Part shown: piece by piece, positions 1-8,198 of the stretch
Layout of the letters: each line of letters starts with the position of its first letter
Numbering within the stretch: position 1 is the first letter of the stretch
Origin: Jannaschia helgolandensis
Lineage (GTDB): Bacteria; Pseudomonadota; Alphaproteobacteria; Rhodobacterales; Rhodobacteraceae
NCBI RefSeq assembly: GCF_900109285.1
Contig: NZ_FNZQ01000001.1
Location: 463,001 to 527,000 of the forward strand
Length of the DNA stretch: 64,000 nt
Reading direction: 5' to 3'
Made by a program: the position numbers and the translations under genes
The notes under the pieces: generated by a model
What the model saw: only the letters and a program-made list of their open reading frames with translations
The model's database searches: none
Told to the model about the DNA's origin: nothing

Positions 1-36
1 AACGGCTGGTCACCGAGACACGATCATCTGCTGGCA

Positions 37-52
37 TTAAGGTTTCGTTTAC
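37..52. promoter_or_regulatory. CtrA-like box upstream of the spike genes
   Basis: The sequence reads TTAAGGTTTCGTTTAC, that is TTAA, seven bases, then TTTA, one mismatch from the alphaproteobacterial CtrA consensus TTAA-N7-TTAA. It lies about 100 bases upstream of the first spike gene and matches the better box at 9685-9700 in 13 of 16 positions. CtrA controls GTA-related genes in Rhodobacter capsulatus. Its binding here is inferred only from the motif. Confidence 0.4.
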
Positions 53-153
53 TGCTCCTTCAGAGTGTCCCGATCGTAGCGCGCCCCATTCGCCCTCGGT
101 TGCGCGCCGCCGTCCGGTCTTTCGGGCGCGGGGGCAGCTGACGAGGCATCCTC

Positions 154-420
154 ATGTACGATCCTTTCAAGAACCGCATTCCGGAAGCGACGGGCCCCGC
201 TTCGGACATTCTTCCGGTCCTGCCTGCGGACGAGACCGACCTGCCGCAGGTCGCTGCGGCGCTTTACATAGAAACGGGCGGTGCCCTGTCCATCGTGACC
301 GCATCGAACGAGATTCGCACAATTATCGTCGGCGACCTGTCGGTCCTGCCGGTGCGAGCCCGCCGCGTCCGCGCAACCGGCACGACCGCCACCGGCATCC
401 ATGCACTGTTCATCGCATGA
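154..420 (+). CDS. ghsA: GTA head-spike base protein (GhsA / RCAP_rcc01079-like)
   Basis: An 88-residue protein with no signal peptide or membrane segment, rich in beta-type sequence (VAAALYIETGGALSIV; IRTIIVGDLSVLPVRARRV). Length, sequence style and position directly before a fibre-like hydrolase match the small spike base protein of Rhodobacter gene transfer agents, where base and fibre form the head spikes that contact the recipient's capsule. A GAGG ribosome-binding site sits seven bases before the ATG. Its stop codon overlaps the next start (ATGA at 417-420), so the two are translationally coupled. The family assignment is from memory of the R. capsulatus proteins. A small phage-like structural protein of unknown role is the fallback. 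Confidence 0.6.
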   Translation: MYDPFKNRIPEATGPASDILPVLPADETDLPQVAAALYIETGGALSIVTASNEIRTIIVGDLSVLPVRARRVRATGTTATGIHALFIA

Positions 421-1787
421 GGTTCGATTTCGCAATTACTTCCACATCGGACGTGCTTCGGGGAAGAGTGCGGCGCGCAGGGCATTGGTCCCGCGCGCTG
501 TTCACTGAGGGCGATACGGGTTTCACCTATGATCCGTCAGACGTCACTTCACTGTTTCAGGATGCCGCCGGAACCCTTCCAGTCGTGGCAGATGGCGACC
601 CTGTTGGTCGCATGGTCGACCAGAGCGGCAAGGGCCACGACGCGTTGCAGACGATTGCCGAACGGCGGCCGCTGTGGCGGACCGATGGCATCAGGGGCTG
701 GCTGGAGTTCGACGGTACGGATGACGAGATGACCGTGCCGCAGACTGCCTTGTCGCAGACCGCCACGAGCTTCGTCGGTATCGTGGCCCTGACGGCGAAT
801 GGCTATTACCCGATGATCCTGGGGGATCAATCGCTGTCGAGTGGGCTAAGCGCAGGGTTCGGCAATGGTAGCGGGCGCAAACCGCGCTTCGGCATCTCCG
901 GACACAACCCGGTCACCCTGATTGCCGCGGACGCGCTGACACTCGGGCAGGTGACGTCCATGGCCTATGTCTGGGATGGGTCCAACCGCGTTCTCTTGCG
1001 GGATGGCAGGGAAGTCGGGCGCGACGTCCAGACCGCCACATGGGTAAAGGGCGATCAGCCGCTGCTATGCTATTCCGGGTCGAATGTCCTGAAGTCGTCG
1101 ATCCTGTTTCACGGCGGTCTGGCCATCGATCGCGGTCTGTCCGGAGTTGAGCTGGCAAAAATCTCGGCCCGCTTAGGACAGGAATTACCCGCAGCGGGAA
1201 CGGCATGGATCCTGGGCGACAGTTCCATCGCATCCTATGCGGGGCTTCCCTCGGTCCTCGGCCTTCTCGACGGCGCGCGAGCCATGCAGGATCTGGCGGC
1301 ACCAGGACAGACCATTGCGCAACAGATGGCAGCCTGGACCTCGGCGAATGTAACGCAGGCGCTTGACGGTTTCGTCCTGATCCAGCTTGGATTGAACGAC
1401 CTCGACCCGTCCGAGACAGCGAATTCCGCCATTGGCCGGCTTCAGATGCTGGTCGATACCGTACGTGCAGATATCGGGTCCGCTCCCGTGCTGATTGCCC
1501 AGATGACGCCTGCACGGCAGCGTCTTCTGGATATCTACGGGGCACAGGAACCGGCAGCTCAGGATAAGTGGCTGGCAATAAATGCCGCCATTGCGGGTCA
1601 GGGGACAACTCCCGTCACGGGAGTCGACGCCCGCATCACCACGCATGTCGCCGCGATGGACGACGGGACGGGCGCTTTGGCGGCGGATTTCGATACAGGC
1701 GATGGCATCCATCCGAACACGGCCGGTCGCCAGCTGATCGCGGATGCCTGGAGAGCGGGTTTGAATGGGTTGGATCTGTCGGTCTGA
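417..1787 (+). CDS. ghsB: GTA head-spike fibre with SGNH hydrolase domain (GhsB-like)
   Basis: A 456-residue protein. Residues about 30-260 look like a LamG/concanavalin-type beta sandwich (VDQSGKGHDALQ; WLEFDGTDDEMTV), typical of carbohydrate-binding fibres. Residues about 263-450 carry all SGNH esterase blocks: ILGDSS with Ser269, APGQ with Gly297, GLND with Asn327, and DGIH with Asp429 and His432. An intact catalytic set suggests removal of acyl groups from polysaccharide rather than binding alone. It is coupled to the spike base gene and sits beside capsule genes, as rcc01079-rcc01080 do in R. capsulatus to my recollection. No other GTA structural genes are in the window. Plain alternative: a secreted-type SGNH esterase, but there is no signal peptide. 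Confidence 0.6.
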   Translation: MRFDFAITSTSDVLRGRVRRAGHWSRALFTEGDTGFTYDPSDVTSLFQDAAGTLPVVADGDPVGRMVDQSGKGHDALQTIAERRPLWRTDGIRGWLEFDGTDDEMTVPQTALSQTATSFVGIVALTANGYYPMILGDQSLSSGLSAGFGNGSGRKPRFGISGHNPVTLIAADALTLGQVTSMAYVWDGSNRVLLRDGREVGRDVQTATWVKGDQPLLCYSGSNVLKSSILFHGGLAIDRGLSGVELAKISARLGQELPAAGTAWILGDSSIASYAGLPSVLGLLDGARAMQDLAAPGQTIAQQMAAWTSANVTQALDGFVLIQLGLNDLDPSETANSAIGRLQMLVDTVRADIGSAPVLIAQMTPARQRLLDIYGAQEPAAQDKWLAINAAIAGQGTTPVTGVDARITTHVAAMDDGTGALAADFDTGDGIHPNTAGRQLIADAWRAGLNGLDLSV

Positions 1788-1796
1788 CTGGAAATC

Positions 1797-1826
1797 ACCG
1801 GGGCGGCCTGCATGGATCGTCCCGGT
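1797..1826 (+). terminator. Hairpin after the spike genes, no T tract
   Basis: A nine-pair stem (ACCGGGGCG with CGTCCCGGT, one G-T pair) around a 12-base loop begins ten bases after the spike stop codon. It is followed by AAACC, not a T run, so it may be a processing or Rho-assisted structure rather than an intrinsic terminator. The rest of the gap to 2065 contains an AT-rich stretch at 1862-1890, which is the likely promoter zone for the export gene. Confidence 0.25.
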
Positions 1827-2065
1827 AAACCAACGGGGCCAAGCGGCCCGAGGTCAGTTCTCCAAATTAAACCAAATTTTAACTATTACGCGAGAACCAT
1901 ACGGCAGGTCCGAAATGCCCTTGGGCGGTGTGGAATACATTTATGAAATTGAAGATAAACCGTTTCGGAGGTCGTGCATATTCTTGTTGAATCTTGGATA
2001 CTGCTTGATCGGGCGCGCTGTATGACTGCTGCACATCGGCTCGCGTCGCCGATCGGAATGACAAC

Positions 2066-3412
2066 ATGATCAGGACCATGATCACCGGGCTGGCATGTCT
2101 TGCCCTGACGGGATGCGGCGCAGTCTACTCATCGTCATCTGTGCCGCGCGATGCACCCGGTGTCCGCGTCCTGTCGCTGACGGCGGACTCGGTGTTGACC
2201 GCCAACTCTACTCCCTATGTCCCCCGTGCCCTGCCTGCGGTTTTCGAGGCCAATGCCGGGGCCGGATCAGACCTGGGCGCGCCTGGTGCGGTGCCGCCCG
2301 CCGCATTGTCGCGCCCGGTGCGCCCCGGGCCGCTGGCTTTGGACGCCCCGCCAGCGGTGCGATCCGGGTCCTATGCGATCGGCATCGGGGACGTCCTGTT
2401 ACTGGCCACCCGCTCCGACGGTTCAACCGCCGCAGAACTTTCGGGCCTGCTGGCCGCCGCAAACCGGCGTCAGGGCTATACGGTCCGTAGCGACGGTGCG
2501 ATCGCCATTCCCGACATCGGGCGAGTTCCGGTTGCCGGACTGACCCTCGAGGGAGCCGAAGACGCATTGTTCCAGGCCCTTGTTGCCAACAACATCGACC
2601 CGACGTTCAGCCTTGAAGTGGCGGAGTTCAACTCCGGGCGCGTATCAGTCGGTGGTGCGGTCGCCAACCCGACGGTCGTTCCGGTCGCTCTGACCGAATT
2701 GACATTGGATGCGGCTCTGGCTGGTGCCGGTGGCGTATCAACGGGCAACCTCGATTTCGCGCTGATCCGCATCTATCGAGATGGTCGGCTTTACCGGATT
2801 CCAATTGCGGATTACCTGTCCCGGCCAGCCCTCCAGAAAACGGTTCTGATCGCGGGCGACAGTGTCTTCGTCGGCGAGGAGTTTGATCTGGATCGGGCGC
2901 AGGCCTATTTCTCGGAGCAGATCCAGCGCGCCGGTCTACAAGCCGCTCAGCGCAGTCAAGCGCTGGCCGAGTTGACCACCGAGGTTGGCCTGCGGCGCGC
3001 GGCACTGGATGAAACGCGGGGCAACTTCCAAGACCGGTTCGCGCTGGATGCGGTCGAGCGCGATTATGTCTATCTGACCGGCGAAGTGCGGATGCCCAGC
3101 AGGTTTCCCCTGCCTTTCGGACGACAGGCCACACTGGCCGACGCCCTGTTCGAAAGCGGCGGGTTCGAGTCGAAAACCGCAAACCCCGGTCAAATTTACG
3201 TATTGCGCGCGGCTGCCGATTCCGCCGAGCCGGGAGCAGTGATCGCATGGCATCTCGATGCTCGGAATGCAGTGATGTTCACAGTCGCGACCCGGATGCA
3301 GATGCGGCCCGGTGATGTGATTTTCGTCGCCGAGCAGCTGATCACGCGGTGGAACAGGTCGATCAGTCAACTTGTGCCGCAGGTCATCGCAGCCGGGAAC
3401 GCCGCAAACTGA
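2066..3412 (+). CDS. Polysaccharide export (OPX) outer-membrane lipoprotein, Wza/KpsD-like
   Basis: A 448-residue lipoprotein precursor with a short signal peptide and lipobox LTGC, giving lipidated Cys17. A proline- and alanine-rich linker (about 40-95) precedes a poly-export domain starting near SGSYAIGIGDVLLLATRSDG. One SLBB-type segment follows (GGAVANPTVVPVALTELTL), and a second lies near residues 335-420 after a helical, probably coiled stretch (about 285-325). OPX proteins form the outer-membrane exit channel for capsule or exopolysaccharide and work with a Wzc-type kinase, present here at 16425-18575. The gene converges on the sugar transferase gene with 29 bases between them. Confidence 0.85.
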   Translation: MIRTMITGLACLALTGCGAVYSSSSVPRDAPGVRVLSLTADSVLTANSTPYVPRALPAVFEANAGAGSDLGAPGAVPPAALSRPVRPGPLALDAPPAVRSGSYAIGIGDVLLLATRSDGSTAAELSGLLAAANRRQGYTVRSDGAIAIPDIGRVPVAGLTLEGAEDALFQALVANNIDPTFSLEVAEFNSGRVSVGGAVANPTVVPVALTELTLDAALAGAGGVSTGNLDFALIRIYRDGRLYRIPIADYLSRPALQKTVLIAGDSVFVGEEFDLDRAQAYFSEQIQRAGLQAAQRSQALAELTTEVGLRRAALDETRGNFQDRFALDAVERDYVYLTGEVRMPSRFPLPFGRQATLADALFESGGFESKTANPGQIYVLRAAADSAEPGAVIAWHLDARNAVMFTVATRMQMRPGDVIFVAEQLITRWNRSISQLVPQVIAAGNAAN

Positions 3413-3441
3413 GCCGCCCGGGCGCGACCCCGTTTTCGCGA

Positions 3442-4164
3442 TCAGCGACCACCGCCGCTTGCCACGACCCGAAGCGTCTTCAGCGCGATCCGGGTGTCCA
3501 TCACATACCCGCGCCTGCGGACATAGGTCAGGTCTGCGGCGACTTTGGCGCGTGTCGCGTCGGCCCCCTCCGCATAACCGAGGTCGACCTGTGCCAGACC
3601 CGTTATACCAGGCTTGACCGCATGACGCTCGTGATAGCCCGGAATCGTTCGAAGATAGTGCCGCGCATGCGGCAGATAGTCGGGTCGCGGTCCGATCAAA
3701 CTCATCTCACCGCGCAGGACATTGATGATCTGCGGCAGTTCGTCGATGCGGGTTCGACGGATGAACCGCCCGACTGTCGTAATCCGGTTGATTTCCAGCG
3801 GGTCATGGGCGCGGCGATTTATACGATGGGTCGATGTCATGCTGCGGAACTTGATAACCCGGATCGGCTTGCAATCCTTTCCCATCCGCTTCTGATGAAA
3901 GATCAGAGGCCCGGCGTTCGAGGATCGGTTTACAATGGCAAGTCCGACCGCGCAAAGCCCCAGTATCGGAAGCAGGGCCAGGGAAACGACAAGGTCAAAA
4001 GCGCGTTTGGCACCTGGAAAATGCGCTTCCGGTTTTATGGATACGGCGACTTTCACAGGGCGCGCAAAAAGAACACCTCGTTGACCGTAGATCGCATCAA
4101 TGAATGCGCTGGACGGGCCGCAGAATTCGGACGTTATCGCCAGGCCGCCTTCGAAATCATTCAT
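3442..4164 (-). CDS. Priming sugar-phosphate transferase (monotopic phosphoglycosyl transferase)
   Basis: A 240-residue member of the bacterial sugar transferase family, which moves a sugar phosphate from a nucleotide sugar to undecaprenyl phosphate as the first step of repeat-unit assembly. One hydrophobic membrane segment (FDLVVSLALLPILGLCAVGL) comes first, followed by the conserved blocks VIKFRSMT, TRIDELPQIINVLRGEMSLI with GPRP, and PGITGLAQV. It lacks the extra N-terminal membrane helices of the long WbaP/WcaJ class, so it resembles the short PglC/ExoY form. The ATG at 4164 overlaps the stop of the upstream glycosyltransferase (ATGA), which decides the start. It is the last gene of its operon. 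Confidence 0.9.
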   Translation of the reverse strand: MNDFEGGLAITSEFCGPSSAFIDAIYGQRGVLFARPVKVAVSIKPEAHFPGAKRAFDLVVSLALLPILGLCAVGLAIVNRSSNAGPLIFHQKRMGKDCKPIRVIKFRSMTSTHRINRRAHDPLEINRITTVGRFIRRTRIDELPQIINVLRGEMSLIGPRPDYLPHARHYLRTIPGYHERHAVKPGITGLAQVDLGYAEGADATRAKVAADLTYVRRRGYVMDTRIALKTLRVVASGGGR

Positions 4165-5156
4165 GTCGACGTCTTGCGCCTTCTTTGAGATCGCGCGGGC
4201 CGGGCCAGCAGACGCAGCCGATGAAGGACATGCCCGATAGTCCCTCTGCCCACCATGGCGACACCGATACCGGCCATGGCCCCAAGCATCGCCGCGATCC
4301 ACAGTCCCCGTGGATAGGCTCTCCGCCGCTCCCGGTCGCGCCCGATTAACCGCCGTAACGATGTCAGATCCCCTTGCCGACCGAACCCCCGCGCAAGCCG
4401 TCGCTCGCGCAGGTCGGTGGCGCGGAGCCAGAGATCCGGAAACTCGGCCCTGAGATTCTTGTCGAGAATCCGAAACCCGTCTTCGAACCGCTGCGTGATC
4501 ACATGCCCAAGCCCACCGGGGCTGTCTCGCTTGATGATCAGCGGGGTGTCCAGAAAGCGGAAACGCGCGATCCGCGCCGCTCGCAAGTAGAAATCCAGGT
4601 CCTCGTAGGTCAACGACTCATCGAATGGGCCGACCGCATCGAAGAGATTGCGACTGGCGAAAAACGATGGGGCGTTGATCCAGCCGCGTCCCAGGGCAAT
4701 ATCCTCCATGACCCAGCCATCGAGCGGTTTTCCGAAGGGCGGGCGATGCCGAATACGGACGCCATCCCTGCGCAACCGGATGGCCGCGCTTTGCATGCAG
4801 ACCATATCGGTCGCCTCGGTCACAACGGCAGCCATGTTGCGGGATACGAAAGTCGGCAGATACATGTCGTCGGAGGCGATCATGCCGATCCAATCGCCGT
4901 CGGCAGCCGCGATACAGCGGTTCAGACTGGCACAAACGCCCTTGTTCGAGACATTTTCCAGCAGGATCATCGGCACCGGAGAGCGCGCTGCCATATCGCG
5001 AAGGATCGCCAGCGTGCCGTCGGGTGAAGCATCGTCGCAAACCACGATTTCAAGGTTAGGATAATCCTGAGCCCAGAGACTCTCGATGCAATCGGCCACG
5101 TGATCGGCGTGGTTGTAAGCGGGCACGACGATCGTGACCCGAGGCGGGTCGATCAT
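4161..5156 (-). CDS. GT2-family glycosyltransferase
   Basis: A 331-residue GT-A fold glycosyltransferase. The N-terminus VTIVVPAYNHADHVADCIES, the segment VVCDDASPDGT and the SDD metal-binding motif (GMIASDDMYL) are typical of family 2. The acceptor region has EDLDFYLRAAR. The C-terminal 60 residues include a hydrophobic patch (LWIAAMLGAMAGIGVAMV) that may anchor it to the membrane. It probably adds one sugar to the lipid-linked repeat unit at the cytoplasmic face. The start at 5156 overlaps the stop of the flippase gene (ATGA), and its stop overlaps the next start. Donor and acceptor cannot be told from sequence. Confidence 0.85.
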   Translation of the reverse strand: MIDPPRVTIVVPAYNHADHVADCIESLWAQDYPNLEIVVCDDASPDGTLAILRDMAARSPVPMILLENVSNKGVCASLNRCIAAADGDWIGMIASDDMYLPTFVSRNMAAVVTEATDMVCMQSAAIRLRRDGVRIRHRPPFGKPLDGWVMEDIALGRGWINAPSFFASRNLFDAVGPFDESLTYEDLDFYLRAARIARFRFLDTPLIIKRDSPGGLGHVITQRFEDGFRILDKNLRAEFPDLWLRATDLRERRLARGFGRQGDLTSLRRLIGRDRERRRAYPRGLWIAAMLGAMAGIGVAMVGRGTIGHVLHRLRLLARPARSQRRRKTST

Positions 5157-6547
5157 GCGGGATGCCTCCGAAAGAACGCGGCGGGTTGCAGGGCCAAAAT
5201 ACCCAAGGCCGCCTGTATAATGGCCAGCAGCCAGGTCAGCGCAGGCACATTGAGGGAGAGCGTCGCCAGCAACAGGGCAGTCGCTGTCAGGATCAACGGG
5301 ACCGGACCTGGCGACATCGCCTGTGCAGCCCCCCAGATCAGCCCCGCCGCCAGGTAGGCGCCATAGGCGAGCGCAAATCCGACGCCGACGGCGGTCAGAC
5401 CCAATATCGGCATCAGGATCAGCGATAGCCCGAGGCACAGCATCGCGAAACCAAGTTCGGCCAAGAAGAATATGCCCCCCGCCCCCCGCGCCAGCATGGC
5501 GAAGCCCATGGCCCAGGCAGGCAGTCGCAGGATCGTGCCAAGCGCCATCCAGCCCAGAAGCGGTGCCGCCGGTAGAAACGCTTCGGAATAGAATAGGGTC
5601 AGTACCAGATCCGCCTGCCCCGCCAATACGACCAGGACCGGCGCGCCCAACGCCAGTATGAGGCGGATTTGCGTGTCGATCAGCGCCCGTGCCTCGGCAG
5701 GGCGCGACAGCAGGGCCGTCAAACGGGGATAGAAATCGGCAGATATCGCGGCCAGGACAAATCCGGCCTGCGTTACCGCCAACGCCCATGCCGCAGTGAA
5801 CAGACCGACCGCATCCAGCCCCAATCGGGAGGCGATCTGCGCCCGCAGGACTAGCAGGACCATGGCTGAAAAAGCTGTTCCGGCTACTGTCGCCATGCCC
5901 AGTCGCACCAGCCGGGGCCAGAGCGCCGGACCGGGCCGGGCACCTGTCGCCGCAGGCCGCGCCGGAACCATCCAGACCAGGCAGGCCAGCACGGCAGGCG
6001 GCACAAGAACCAGTGCAGGCAAGGCAGCCGCGCCCCATTTCGCGATCGCGGCCAATGCCAGGACGGTGCCAGCGGCGGCGGCGGTCACCTGGACGCGGGC
6101 AAGGGTGTGTATGCGCCGTTGTCCCTGCAAAAGGGCGGTGCCGGCCCCGGCCAGAAGCGCGACAGGTATGCCCAGACCCACAAACGCGACTTCGGCCCCG
6201 CGTGTCGGATCGTCCAGAAGCCAGCCTGCCAGCGGCACTCGAAAGACGAAGACCGCCACGGCGGCGATGCCGCCCTGAACGATAGCCGCGCGCGGCAAGA
6301 GCAGCGTCGCGCGCGTCAGACGGTGCGGGCGTGCGGCAATCATGCGGACCGTCGCAGGGCCAAGGCCAAGCCCAGCTATCTGCGATCCGAAGGCCTGTAA
6401 CGCCAGCATCAGGCCAAGCACGCCCAGCCCGGCCGGTCCCAGCCACAGCGATACCAGTTTGAATCGTACCAGTCCCATCAGCAGGATCGCGACCTGCGCC
6501 GATCCGGTAACGGCGAAAGCGGCCAACAGAGGGCGCAGGGAGGTCAT
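5153..6547 (-). CDS. Wzx-type lipid-linked repeat-unit flippase
   Basis: A 464-residue polytopic protein of about 12-14 hydrophobic segments, of the MOP/MATE-like polysaccharide transporter superfamily. The N-terminus (LRPLLAAFAVTGSAQVAILL) and the internal motif FSAMVLLVLRAQIASRLGLD fit O-antigen/capsule flippases. Wzx proteins turn undecaprenyl-diphosphate-linked repeat units from the inner to the outer face for polymerisation by Wzy, encoded nearby at 10906-11979. It is coupled by four-base overlaps to the DegT aminotransferase gene upstream and the GT2 gene downstream. Flippases diverge widely, so family identity is firm but sugar specificity is not. Confidence 0.85.
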   Translation of the reverse strand: MTSLRPLLAAFAVTGSAQVAILLMGLVRFKLVSLWLGPAGLGVLGLMLALQAFGSQIAGLGLGPATVRMIAARPHRLTRATLLLPRAAIVQGGIAAVAVFVFRVPLAGWLLDDPTRGAEVAFVGLGIPVALLAGAGTALLQGQRRIHTLARVQVTAAAAGTVLALAAIAKWGAAALPALVLVPPAVLACLVWMVPARPAATGARPGPALWPRLVRLGMATVAGTAFSAMVLLVLRAQIASRLGLDAVGLFTAAWALAVTQAGFVLAAISADFYPRLTALLSRPAEARALIDTQIRLILALGAPVLVVLAGQADLVLTLFYSEAFLPAAPLLGWMALGTILRLPAWAMGFAMLARGAGGIFFLAELGFAMLCLGLSLILMPILGLTAVGVGFALAYGAYLAAGLIWGAAQAMSPGPVPLILTATALLLATLSLNVPALTWLLAIIQAALGILALQPAAFFRRHPA

Positions 6548-7659
6548 AGCGCAGCCCGCAAAACATCTGCTACGCGCCTGGCATCCTCTTCGGGCAGATG
6601 CGGTCCCATCGGCAGGCTGAGAACCGTTTCCGAAATGCGATCCGCCTGTGTCAGAGCCTGTCTGTTGATACCAATCCCCCGGTGCGCGCCCTGGCGATAA
6701 CAGGGAATCGGATAATGTATCCCGGTGCCTATTCCAGCGTCTGCCAATCGTGCCGCCAGTCGGTCCCGATGCGCATGACGCACGACATAGAGGTGCCAGG
6801 ACGGGTCGGTACCGGGTAGCGTCACAGGCAGGACCAGCCCGGTTCCGGCCAACTCCTCGGCATAGATCCCGGCAATGCGGGCCCGCCGCGCGACCCAGGT
6901 CGTCAGATGCCGCAGCTTGACGGCCAGAACCGCCGCCTGAAGCGGATCGAGGCGAGAGTTTATACCAAGCTCTACCGCGTCGTACTTTGCCGTCGCACCA
7001 TAATTGGTCAGGCGGCGAATACGATCGGCGATCTTCGGGTCGTCGGTCGTGACCGCGCCCCCGTCGCCCAACGCGCCCAGCGTCTTGGCGGGATAGAAGC
7101 TCCAGGCGACGGCATCGCCATGCGCCCCAATGGGGCGGTCACGAAACCGGGTGCCATGCGCCTGCGCCGCATCTTCGACCACCTTCAGACCGGTGTCGCG
7201 CGCAAGGGCCAGAAGCCGATCCATCGGGGCAGGCTGACCATAGAGATGAACGGGCAAGATCACGCGGGTCGTGGAGTCGATGGCGGCGGCGGCGGCCTTC
7301 GGGTCCATCACCATTGTGACCGGATCGACGGCGACCGGCTGCACCCGTGCACCCAGGGCCGCGATGGCGTGCCAGGTGGCGACAAAAGTATGCGCTGGGA
7401 CGATGACGCCATCGCCGGGTCCCACGCCGCAGGCGCGCAGCGCAAGTGTCACGGCATCCAGTCCGTTACCGCAGCCGACCGCATGCTTCGCACCGCAATA
7501 CGCGGCCCAATCCGTCTCGAACATGGCGACTTCGGGACCGCCGATATACTGCCCCGACCGGGCGACACGCAAAAGCGCCGCCTCGATCCGGGGGGCCAGT
7601 TCGCGGCTTGCGGCGGCAAGATCGAGAAACGGTATGCTGCGCTTCAGGGTCGCGGTCAC
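6544..7659 (-). CDS. DegT/DnrJ/EryC1 sugar aminotransferase (FdtB/QdtB-like)
   Basis: A 371-residue PLP enzyme that adds an amino group to a keto-sugar nucleotide. Asp163 in KVVEDAAQAHGT and the PLP lysine Lys192 in SFYPAKTLGALGDGG are the family hallmarks; CGNGLDAVTLAL is the substrate and PLP-binding start of the fold. The operon also contains an FdtA/QdtA-type ketoisomerase, so a 3-amino-3,6-dideoxyhexose on dTDP is the likely product. The GTG start at 7659 overlaps the stop of the acetyltransferase gene (GTGA), a pattern repeated along the operon. Confidence 0.9.
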   Translation of the reverse strand: MTATLKRSIPFLDLAAASRELAPRIEAALLRVARSGQYIGGPEVAMFETDWAAYCGAKHAVGCGNGLDAVTLALRACGVGPGDGVIVPAHTFVATWHAIAALGARVQPVAVDPVTMVMDPKAAAAAIDSTTRVILPVHLYGQPAPMDRLLALARDTGLKVVEDAAQAHGTRFRDRPIGAHGDAVAWSFYPAKTLGALGDGGAVTTDDPKIADRIRRLTNYGATAKYDAVELGINSRLDPLQAAVLAVKLRHLTTWVARRARIAGIYAEELAGTGLVLPVTLPGTDPSWHLYVVRHAHRDRLAARLADAGIGTGIHYPIPCYRQGAHRGIGINRQALTQADRISETVLSLPMGPHLPEEDARRVADVLRAAL

Positions 7660-8198
7660 ACGGCAATCCTCTCCTGCGCGGCGAGCAGACCGGGAGCTGC
7701 ACGGTTCCAGTCCGATGCGGTCAGGCGATACAGGATATCGGTTTCGGTCGCACCGATCCGGGTCGCGCCGAACCTGTCGTGGAAGGCCAGCGCCGCAGTG
7801 TTCGCGCGGCGCACGTCAAAGGTGGCCTTCGGCAGGCCCAACAGGTCGAACCCGATACGATAGACCATCAAGGCCGATTCGAGGGCTGCGCGCCGCGGCT
7901 TCATTGCCGGATGCAAAAGCCAGCTGCCCCAGGTGAAGCCTGCGTCGCAAAGATTCGACAACCTCAAGAGACCGCAATCGCCGGTCGGGCCTGCAATAAC
8001 GTAGTAACCACGAATTTCGGCCTTTTTCAGCCACCGGACCTGTCCCTCTATGCCGCCCGTGACCGGATGCAGGTGGCGCGCCAATACCGGATCGCTGCGC
8101 AGACCGTGGACGAAGGCTGCATCGCCGGGCGTGATGCTGCGCAAGGACACGACCGGCCCCGAAAGCGTCATGGGAAGTCTCGCATAAAGGGTGTTCAC
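7656..8198 (-). CDS. GNAT-family N-acetyltransferase, probably acting on the amino sugar
   Basis: A 180-residue GNAT protein. The N-terminal strand (VVSLRSITPGDAAFVHGLRS), the segment FTWGSWLLHPAMKPRRAALE and the C-terminal FDVRRANTAALAFHDRFGAT match the RimJ/RimL-type fold and CoA-binding region. Placed between a sugar aminotransferase and an acyltransferase, it probably N-acetylates the newly formed amino sugar, a job usually done by hexapeptide-repeat enzymes (FdtC/QdtC). The start is taken as GTG at 8198 because GAGGGGG lies about eight bases upstream and the codon overlaps the previous stop (GTGA). The ATG at 8171 has no such site. Confidence 0.75.
   Translation of the reverse strand: MNTLYARLPMTLSGPVVSLRSITPGDAAFVHGLRSDPVLARHLHPVTGGIEGQVRWLKKAEIRGYYVIAGPTGDCGLLRLSNLCDAGFTWGSWLLHPAMKPRRAALESALMVYRIGFDLLGLPKATFDVRRANTAALAFHDRFGATRIGATETDILYRLTASDWNRAAPGLLAAQERIAV

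Noticed and set aside
154-1787. Complete prophage or full GTA cluster
   Set aside because: No capsid, terminase, portal, tail, integrase or lysis genes occur in the window; only the spike-like pair.
5157-6566. N-terminal extension of the GT2 frame through the flippase gene
   Set aside because: The flippase is fully encoded in another frame; the glycosyltransferase fold begins at 5156 with an ATGA overlap.
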